The notes below the pieces were generated by a model. That model had not been told where the DNA came from. It did not search any database and saw only the letters and a program-made list of their open reading frames with translations. Source: Phoronis ovalis (taxonomy: Eukaryota; Phoronida; Phoronidae). From it: DNA of 10,664 nucleotides. The position numbers were made by a program, and so were the translations under genes. Positions 1 through 6,600 of the stretch are shown here, piece after piece (the first letter of the stretch is position 1; the number at the start of each line of letters is the position of its first letter). Where the stretch lies: assembly GCA_028565635.1 (NCBI GenBank), contig JAOXYB010061290.1, positions 1 through 10,664 of the forward strand, written 5' to 3'.

Positions 1-1
1 T

Positions 2-101
2 AATCCAATTTATTTGCTATAAGCAGTGGGTAGCAATCCAAATTTTTGAATATCGTTACGGTAGCAATCCAAAAAAACACAGTAAAAAGTATACAATCCA
101 A
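2..101. repeat. Spaced AATCCAA array, about 31-base period
   Basis: AATCCAA occurs at 2-8, 35-41, 66-72 and 95-101, with start-to-start distances of 33, 31 and 29 bases. Two units share a longer 14-base identity, GGTAGCAATCCAAA, at 29-42 and 60-73. The sequence between units is diverged. This looks like an eroded tandem repeat or the edge of a satellite that may continue to the left of the window; a cluster of factor-binding sites is the alternative. Confidence 0.5.
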
Positions 102-207
102 AGCCAAAATTTTCAACTCGGCTGCACACCCCGACCAAAAAATATCCTGAGTACCCCCCGGGGTGTCACCCGGCTGTCACAGCACAGCGGGAGGAAGACT
201 GATCCAT

Positions 208-234
208 TTCTTTCTTGTTCTGAGGAAGAAAGAA
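208..234. repeat. 9-base perfect inverted repeat (hairpin)
   Basis: TTCTTTCTT at 208-216 is the exact reverse complement of AAGAAAGAA at 226-234, with a 9-base loop. It lies in non-genic sequence upstream of the small gene. The arms are purine/pyrimidine runs, which arise easily by chance, so no function is claimed. Confidence 0.35.
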
Positions 235-420
235 CTTTGGAGGACATTAAAACATAACACGCGATCGTATAGGTAATTTGTGGCAGTTCACATATTTCCT
301 AAATTGCATGTAATATATATTACGTACTGTTAAAAATATTTTTATTTTTAAGCAAAACTACATGTAAATGTTCAATTGCAGCATCCCTAGTTTGTATAAT
401 AGACCCGACTTCAGATAACG

Positions 421-550
421 GCGCCATTTTTGATTTGCTGTCTGCTTATTCCTTATTCTGTACAGTAAGGCCCGGAATAGAGGTGGCAACTGTTTCGATT
501 TCACTGAATTTAATCTAAATTGATTGCAGAAACGGAACTATAAAAGGTCA
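421..550 (+). promoter_or_regulatory. Putative promoter or noncoding first exon of the small gene
   Basis: Two mutually exclusive readings fit. In the first, the YY1-like CGCCATTTT at 423-431 marks a start region and a noncoding exon ends at a good donor (CA|GTGAGT, exon end 550) or at AAAAG|GTCAGT (exon end 546). Splicing to the acceptor before 1111 then gives a short leader; in-frame stops (TAA at 541-543, or TAA at 516-518 for the other donor) show that this exon would not extend the protein. In the second, TATAAAAG at 539-546 is a TATA box and transcription starts near 565-575. RNA data are needed to choose. Confidence 0.4.
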
Positions 551-640
551 GTGAGTACCTCATTTTCATTGTACAGTACTCATTCGAAGTACTAGAAAAA
601 GATTTTTTTATTATTTCAGAAGTGTAACAGATTTTTTAAT

Positions 641-650
641 TTTCCCGCGA
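641..650. promoter_or_regulatory. E2F-type motif TTTCCCGCGA
   Basis: TTTCCCGCGA is a near match to the E2F/DP consensus (TTTSSCGC class). It sits about 95 bases after the TATAAAAG and upstream of the small coding exon. If the small gene is a cell-cycle or DNA-damage gene, as its SQ/TQ motifs might suggest, E2F control would be coherent, but this is inference from a single short motif. Confidence 0.3.
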
Positions 651-887
651 TCACACGGTTGTGAACTTTCAATTTTTTTTTATAGTTTGTTTTTGACTCA
701 TCGATTAACTGTGAAAATGCGTAAATGCATTTTTTTTGTCATTGTAGTACTTTACAAATTAGTTTGAACTTTCAGAGGTTTTCCACACAACAGTGGGCGA
801 TTTGTATAATTCTGCGCTTATCGAACTTGTTTTGAGGTTGCTATGACTCCCTGCTGCGCGAGGTTGCACAGTGTCATTGATATGTCG

Positions 888-900
888 CCAGCAGATGGCT
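888..900 (+). promoter_or_regulatory. CTCF-like core motif, + orientation
   Basis: CCAGCAGATGGCT matches the published CTCF core CCASYAGRKGGCR at 12 of 13 positions; only the last base differs. It lies just upstream of the small gene's coding exon, inside its putative leader intron. A second motif of equal quality in the opposite orientation lies just downstream of that gene at 1881-1893. Confidence 0.4.
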
Positions 901-938
901 CCAGGATGCACATAACGAAAAAATAATACTATGTTAAG

Positions 939-983
939 CCATGTATGCACCAATGATGTATTAACCATGTATGCACCAATGAT
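939..983. repeat. 19-base tandem duplication
   Basis: CCATGTATGCACCAATGAT occurs exactly at 939-957 and 965-983, a period of 26 bases, each copy preceded by TTAA (with one extra G before the first). Two exact copies imply a recent local duplication. It lies in the putative leader intron just before the acceptor of the coding exon. Confidence 0.75.
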
Positions 984-1118
984 TTTTTTACAATATATTT
1001 CTTTTCCAATAATTTTCACAAAAAAATGAATTCATTTATAGTGGATGTTTTGTGCATATGCATAGTCAACAACACAAACATTTCATATCAGCATTTGATT
1101 GTTTTTTCAGAAAAAAAT

Positions 1119-1631
1119 ATGAATTCCTTCAAGTTTGACACGCAATCCCCAACACAAATGAAATTCCAGCAGACTAGCGATCCCACAGAAGCATCACACA
1201 GTTTGTGTTTGTACTATGATAACCAACAGACTGTACCAGCAGACATTGATCTACACTGTTCAGAAACACTAGATTTTTCCCAAGAGTATGAACAAAATCG
1301 AGAGAAAGATAAAGACAAAGACACAGAGTTTGACGATCCTTTTGCAGCTGTCAACTGGGAAACAGAAATACCTCGAGAATTAATACCTCCACTGTTAAGT
1401 TCCACTCAATCTTCCCAAGGTATGACGAACAGTCAGACTAGTGAATCTGTTCATAGCAGTCAACATTCAGAACAACAAGTCCCTGATTATGATAGTAGCA
1501 GTGACATTTATGAATATTTATCATCAAGTCAAGAAAGTAGTGATGGGGAAGCAGACTCTGAATATCTACCTCATCGTCAGTTAAATTCATGTGGGGATGC
1601 CATTGTGCCTGACATTTCATTTGAAGAGTGA
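1119..1631 (+). CDS. Unrecognised 170-residue SQ/TQ-rich acidic protein
   Basis: I do not recognise this protein. The frame is open from 1026, but a good 3' splice site (TTGTTTTTTCAG, ending 1110) lies 8 bases before the ATG at 1119, so I take 1119 as the start, with A at -3. The product has about 28 Ser, 11 Thr and 16 Gln residues. SQ/TQ pairs begin at residues 8, 12, 54, 96, 99, 105, 114 and 137; five fall within 96-138. A charged RE/KD stretch (61-70) is followed by a better-structured-looking acidic-hydrophobic patch (71-93, including DDPFAAVNW and IPPLL). The C-terminal third has Ser runs next to acidic residues, typical of CK2-type phosphosites. There is no signal peptide, membrane helix or zinc-binding pattern, and it is probably largely disordered. 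SQ/TQ clusters are common in ATM/ATR substrates, so a nuclear DNA-damage role is possible but unproven. The stop is TGA, and a polyadenylation signal follows 135 bases later. Confidence 0.6.
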   Translation: MNSFKFDTQSPTQMKFQQTSDPTEASHSLCLYYDNQQTVPADIDLHCSETLDFSQEYEQNREKDKDKDTEFDDPFAAVNWETEIPRELIPPLLSSTQSSQGMTNSQTSESVHSSQHSEQQVPDYDSSSDIYEYLSSSQESSDGEADSEYLPHRQLNSCGDAIVPDISFEE

Positions 1632-1765
1632 CTGAAGACTAAACCTGTTTTTATATGTTTTTATGCCGTATGGCTCATAGCAACTAGTAAATACTATTGC
1701 TTCAAAAGTTTACATTTTTACAAAGGACAGAAAATAGTTAGTGTTCTAGTAAAATATTCATTCCC

Positions 1766-1771
1766 AATAAA
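1766..1771 (+). terminator. Polyadenylation signal of the small gene
   Basis: A canonical AATAAA lies 135 bases after the stop codon, a normal distance for a compact 3' untranslated region. Further AATAAA hexamers at 1905-1910 and 2685-2690 could give longer 3' ends. Confidence 0.5.
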
Positions 1772-1880
1772 GTTTAACTTTAAAGTTACCCCAAAAATTA
1801 ATTTAAATAATGATGTAACTGATAACTTTTCTTTATACTTTGAAAGTTTTTAACATAATTTCAGTCTTCATCTATGAAGG

Positions 1881-1893
1881 CGCCCTCTGGTAG
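1881..1893 (-). promoter_or_regulatory. CTCF-like core motif, - orientation
   Basis: On the minus strand the bases read CTACCAGAGGGCG, matching CCASYAGRKGGCR at 12 of 13 positions (T for C at position 2). The + strand context GGCGCCCTCTGGTAG resembles the well-known GCGCCCTCTGGTGG form. It stands out as G+C-rich in A+T-rich DNA and lies between the small gene and RCOR, where an insulator would make sense. Confidence 0.45.
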
Positions 1894-2684
1894 GAATATT
1901 TTAAAATAAAGGGTTTTTGCCCTTTTTTTATACTCATAGGTAATAAGTTTCGACACGGAATGAAAAATTTATGCTGAGAAGCTTTAACCTCTTGTTGGTC
2001 AAGTTTAAAAAAATTAAAGCTACCTTTGGGGGAGTGAATTAAAAGTTATACTCACTGTATGTAAATAGTCCAAGGTTGTATATATTTTATCATGTATTTA
2101 TTGTAGAAAATATATTACAAACATATGAAAAATGTTTGGCATATTACACTTACAGCTTTAATAGAAAAAGAGAAATGAAAAAATTGATTAATCTTAGATC
2201 AGTTAACTGGTTTGTAATTTGCCAATTAAAAAAGTTACAAGCTCATGGGTCATTTCCAAAAAAACGTAATTGTTAAAACAGTTTTTCTTTGTAATTTGAG
2301 ATTGCAGTTTCCAAATGAAAATTAAATATTTGGATTTGAATGCTGAACAAAATGGAAAAGGAGAATTTTTCATGAATGATCTAGACTAGCTTTAACTGTT
2401 TTGAATGAATTTTTGCTCAGAAAGAATTATGTTTTTGTAATATGAAAAGAGTGGTAAAAAAATAGAAGTACGATCTTCATCTGAAACACACTTTTTTGAA
2501 TTTAAAAAGAATCATTTTATGATTTGTATATTTCATTGTTCCATTGTTGATTATTATTGTTCTTTGTGATCTGTGATATATATGCTGGTTGATGTTACTT
2601 GTTTGTTTTTGCATAGTTATGTAGATTTTTGGGTTTGACCCTACTGTTGTTGACTTTCTTGCTACAGATTTTTTTGATGATATT

Positions 2685-2690
2685 AATAAA
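2685..2690 (+). terminator. Possible distal polyadenylation signal
   Basis: AATAAA is followed by T-rich sequence. It could end a long 3' untranslated region of the small gene just before the RCOR promoter region begins. In DNA this A+T-rich the hexamer is also expected by chance. Confidence 0.25.
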
Positions 2691-2819
2691 ACAGATTTAC
2701 ATTTAAGATGATTTATTTATTTTAGAAAAAGAAAATCATAAACCCACAATCCTCACAGTCACATGATCAATATTGATATACTTCATCCCGCAGCTCCTAG
2801 CATTGTTAGCCTTTTTATG

Positions 2820-2827
2820 TGACGTCA
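2820..2827. promoter_or_regulatory. Full CRE palindrome TGACGTCA
   Basis: A perfect 8-base cAMP response element, bound by CREB/ATF-family factors, lies about 760 bases upstream of the RCOR start codon and 24 bases before a consensus splice donor (GCAG|GTTAGT, exon end 2851). CRE sites of this kind usually lie close to transcription starts, so this may mark a distal RCOR promoter with a first exon ending at 2851. Confidence 0.45.
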
Positions 2828-2835
2828 CGCAAAGT

Positions 2836-2851
2836 ATGGGGATGCCTGCAG
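2836..2851 (+). other. Candidate alternative first coding exon of RCOR (distal)
   Basis: A short ATG-initiated stretch (residues MGMPA plus one base) ends at a consensus donor, GCAG|GTTAGT. The leftover single base has the same phase as the end of RCOR exon 1, so splicing directly to exon 2 at 3797 would keep the frame and give a protein lacking the acidic N-terminal 34 residues. The CRE lies just upstream. The phase match alone has a one-in-three chance of being accidental. Confidence 0.25.
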
Positions 2852-3314
2852 GTTAGTATCAAAAATAGTTCCAAGACCTATGGAATATAGTTTTATACGA
2901 CTCAAGTATATTTTTTCGTCATTAACGTATACTTAATTCAGTGACTAGAACTGTGTTGAACAGTTTTGACATCTTCGCACTTGGTTTGAAGCATAAGAAT
3001 TCAATAAGACCATATGAACGACATATTATACGTATTTTGTATGGTGATACACAAGGGACACTAATTCAAACTCCGCAACAGCATTTTATTAAAATAACAA
3101 ATCACGTCGCTAGTTTGGTATGTTCCACGAAAGTGTTATAGTATTCCCAGTTCGGTTTTATAGATTGTCACTGGATTGGTATCGATTTGCTCTGAAAATC
3201 ATATGAAATTCTGTTTTTTAATTCTCAATACAAGGTACATGAGCGGGTACGTACTTTTATTTTTCGAAATAGGCCTGTTGGTATTATTCCGCAAGATTAA
3301 AAACCTTCGAGGTG

Positions 3315-3324
3315 ATGTCCACTG
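3315..3324 (+). other. Candidate alternative first coding exon of RCOR (proximal)
   Basis: ATG TCC ACT G followed by GTAAGG forms a tiny start exon whose phase again fits exon 2. It would yield an N-terminus of MST joined to the conserved EGQMRVG. No promoter element stands out around it. It is listed because this donor, the distal one at 2851 and the main exon all end in the same phase. Confidence 0.2.
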
Positions 3325-3442
3325 GTAAGGTACCGTCTGTATACTTCTTATAACTTATTAATTTTATTAAAAACTTTGTTAAATTATGTAGTGAACGTAG
3401 AGAACATATAAAAATAGAGTTAAAAATTGGTACTTTATGTTA

Positions 3443-3452
3443 GCGCGGGAAA
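3443..3452. promoter_or_regulatory. E2F consensus motif GCGCGGGAAA
   Basis: GCGCGGGAAA is the reverse complement of TTTCCCGCGC, the classical E2F/DP site. It lies 130 bases upstream of the RCOR start codon, a typical position for a proximal promoter element, and is a G+C-rich island in A+T-rich DNA. This suggests that the main transcription start lies near 3460-3540. Confidence 0.45.
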
Positions 3453-3581
3453 ACATGCATAAGTGAACTGTCTCGGTCCAAGGAAGGTGCTCATTGTTCC
3501 TCTTCACTTGTGTCGATATTTTAAAAATATTTAAGTTCGAAATTGGATTAATTTACTCGAAAAATACTCAGTCAATACAAC

Positions 3582-3684
3582 ATGGTAACAGTGAACAGAA
3601 ATGGTAGTGGAGGACACCGCTCTAGGATAGATAGTCCAAGTCATGCTAACGGCACTTATAATTCGGACAGCGATCCCGAGCCCG
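3582..3684 (+). CDS. RCOR: RCOR exon 1: start and acidic N-terminus
   Basis: Encodes residues 1-34 plus the first base of E35. The segment is polar (Asn, Ser, Gly) and ends in an acidic SDSDPEPE run just before the conserved MRVG, as in other RCOR proteins, where an acidic SSDEE-type run precedes ELM2. The donor is CCCG|GTAAGT. The frame is closed upstream by TAA at 3549-3551, which fixes the start at 3582. Confidence 0.85.
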
Positions 3685-6600
3685 GTAAGTACACGTATCA
3701 TAAGATTTTGTTTTAAATGCGAAATCCACATTTTAACGAGTAGTTCGTACAGGTTTATTAATAAGTATTAATTATCGTATTTTTTTATGTTTTCAGAAGG
3801 ACAAATGCGTGTTGGATCCGACTACCAAGCAGTTCTGCCTGTGTACAATCCAGGTTAGTGCGTTTTTTTGACACCAGGAGATGCTGCACTTGTTCATTTT
3901 TTCTTGACATGTAGTCGACTGTTTATTATTTACCCTTTTCTTGTCATCTTGCGGAGTATAAAAAGAACACAGTTTTGTTGAAATGTCTTTTTTCAGTTTT
4001 TTATGATATGTGATAACGATTTTTCATTTACGTAGTGTGAAGCAGCAAGGTGTATATTTTGTGATGCATTTCAAATACATTTTCACAATTAAAATTGAGA
4101 ATATGGCATTCAGATTGTAATATTATATGTTCCATTTTGGAGAAAAACATTAGTCATTAATCTATACCTACACTTCTAAATTTAAAACATAGAAGCAGTA
4201 GCTCTATAGATAGAAATGCAAAGCTACAAAATTGTTTCTTACATTTTTAAAATTTTGTCATATTTAAAGTTATCAGGAAAAATCCACAAAATTAAAAAAT
4301 TGGATAAATAATGTTAGAAAGAAAGACATATTGCAGTAACAAACATTGTGTAGTCATTGTAAAACTAAATAAACAACTTGAATAACACATTGGTATGGAA
4401 TGTAGCTAGCTTTATCACGTAAGCGTTTTAAATAAGGAAAATATATTATACCTCTGTACATGAGAAGTAGATTATGTTGCAGTTTGCTAACAGAATTACT
4501 AGTTTTATTGAATTGTTGTCTGTGTCACATGATATATTGATAATTGTAATATGAGCCAGAGGCCTTTCGTTACTTAAATACTAACCAAGAAAATTCATAA
4601 CTTTTAACACTGAAAATAAAATTTTAACAATTTGTCAGATATATTTATAGCTTATATGTAAATTTCACTTTTGTAAGTGAGGCTTTTTCTACTTCAGAGA
4701 AGAAAGTTATCGTCAGCTACAAACACAATGTGTCTATAGAAGAACTATTACTTGTAACTTGATTAACCTTTTTTTCTCAGATGTGAAACCTGAAGCTAGA
4801 GCAGAAGCCATGTTAGTGTGGGCGCCACCTCATGAATTAAAAGACAGTCAAGGTACAATGTAACCTTAATGTAATTTTCAAAAATCTTGAAGATAACAGT
4901 ATATGTGCAATAAGACTAAGGTTAACTATACCCAAAACAATGTGATGAACAATTGCTAATTTAGACCTTTTTATTGCCACACATCAACAAAGTTTCTGAA
5001 AGTCTCATTGTTTTGAAATGCTTGATTACTGTCTAAGTCATGACATTTGACCTAGAATCAATGATTGATTCTGGATAATGGAAGTATCCGAAGATATATA
5101 ATATAAAGTATTGCACATAAGCTGCTCTTCTGGCTGGTTATTAATCTAACTGTTTGGAGTCTACTGAGCAGTAGACATTCTGAATCTTAACAGTGGTAAA
5201 ACTAATACCGGATTTCATCATTAAACTAGTTTTTCAATATGGAGGTTAATGAATTTTGTAAGAGTACTAAATATTTTCTTTGTTATAGTTGACCAGTATG
5301 TGAAGCATGCAAAAGATAAGCATAACTACAACATTGAACAGGTAAGCTTATAGTTTGTAAATATAATACATTTGCTGTAGAATACTTTGGCTTGCCAGAA
5401 TTTTTTTCAACAGTATCACATAACATGTATGCAGCTGTAGGTGTCTTAAGTAACAAAAGTTTAATTGAAGTTGTCAGTATGATCCTGGAGAAAGTATATG
5501 ATAAGTAATAGAATTTGTGACAAAAAGGTGTACTTGCAATGTCGTAAACCAATTCTGCATAGTGGTACTTGGTATGTATGTAACAGGTGGTACGGGGGAC
5601 TATTATTATTAAGTTAGTTATAATAGTCCCAGGTGGTACCAAGCTTTAATATCCAAGTTATTAAACAAACAAACTTTATGTTTATGCGTGTCATATACAA
5701 TCTTTTCAGGCCCTGGGTATGTTGTTTTGGCACAAACACGACATCGAAAAGGCTTTGAGTGATCTGGCCAATTTCACCCCATTCCCAGATGAATGGACTG
5801 TAGAAGATAAAGTTTTGTTTGAACAGGCTTTCAGTTTTCATGGCAAAAGCTTTCACCGTATTAGACAAATGGTAAATAAATAATTCTGACGACATCAATG
5901 TTTACTTGGATACTCATACACATTAGTTAAAATGTTTAAAATTACGAACTAATTTTTATAGTAATGAGATTTTTTCATAGTCAACTGTTGTGTTCATTTT
6001 AAAGTTGTTACAAATTAACTTTTAAAAAGGGACAAGTATGCAAATAATCGCACAGTGTCACGTACCAGAAGGTGTGAAATTGTAATCCATCAAGTCTTCA
6101 TTCTTGTGATAGATTATTTTCACTATAAGAATTGCCATACCTATTAAACTCCAACTTAGTTTCACACATTTTATTCATTAAATAGCTTCCAGATAAATCA
6201 ATAGCTGCACTAGTAAAATACTATTACTCGTGGAAGAAAACTCGTACAAGAACTAGTCTAATGGACCGTCAAGCCAGAAGGTTTAATACTCAAGAAGATA
6301 ATGATAGGTAATAGTTTGCACTTTTGAGTTTTGCATTGTTTAATAAAGATAAAAAGAAGATGTATTTTAGAACTTCTGATAATGGATCTTTTTTGCAGAA
6401 TTGTCCTATTTAGTAGATATGTAAGCAAGCATTTACTTAAACAGCTACCCTATAGTTTTGTACCTAGCAGCAAAGAAGCAAGAATATTTTTATGTTAAAA
6501 CTTCTTTGTCTGTGTATGAAGTGCTTCTTTGTACAACCATATTCATATTACTAATGTTATAGCCAACATATATTCATTTATTGCAACTAGCACATATTTA

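Larger units (their letters stand above)
1..424. other. Non-genic left flank
   Basis: No coding exon can be supported here on either strand. The first 100 bases carry a spaced AATCCAA array (listed separately). Positions 120-190 are richer in G+C, with a small palindromic patch (ACCCC at 153-157 against GGGGT at 160-164, then GGGTG-T-CACCC at 161-171). A 9-base perfect hairpin lies at 208-234. The right end runs into the putative promoter of the small gene. It could be upstream regulatory sequence, or the 5' end of a divergent gene lying outside the window; nothing seen decides this. Confidence 0.5.
1772..2799. other. A+T-rich 3' flank / intergenic stretch
   Basis: No coding exon can be supported. 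The stretch is T- and A-rich with runs typical of animal 3' untranslated or spacer DNA. It contains AATAAA at 1905-1910 and 2685-2690, a CTCF-like motif at 1881-1893, and two Pumilio-type TGTANATA motifs at 2060-2067 and 2077-2084. The open frame at 2076-2276 has A+T-driven residue composition and no recognisable domain. It may be an extended 3' untranslated region of the small gene up to about 2700. Confidence 0.5.

Noticed and set aside
759-1019. Minus-strand open frame of 86 codons
   Set aside because: No recognisable domain or clear gene signals; it overlaps the exact 19-base duplication, and its residues reflect local base composition.
1026-1118. Upstream in-frame ATG at 1026 for the small gene
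   Set aside because: It would need the T-rich acceptor ending at 1110 to be unused; the added residues are A+T-driven and hydrophobic, unlike the rest of the protein. Kept only as a possibility if the region is unspliced.
1214-1620. Minus-strand open frames at 1214-1405 and 1438-1620
   Set aside because: They lie opposite the SQ/TQ-rich coding exon and are antisense shadows of it.
2076-2276. Open frame of 66 codons in the intergenic stretch
   Set aside because: Lys/Asn/Tyr-rich product expected from A+T-rich DNA; no splice-site support or domain.
2941-3141. Open frame beginning at GTG upstream of RCOR
   Set aside because: It has no ATG start, no domain, and lies in the RCOR promoter or leader region.
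5283-5898. Overlapping minus-strand open frames in the RCOR exon 4-5 region
   Set aside because: The strongly conserved ELM2-SANT1 exons on the + strand explain the open stretch; the antisense products show no family.
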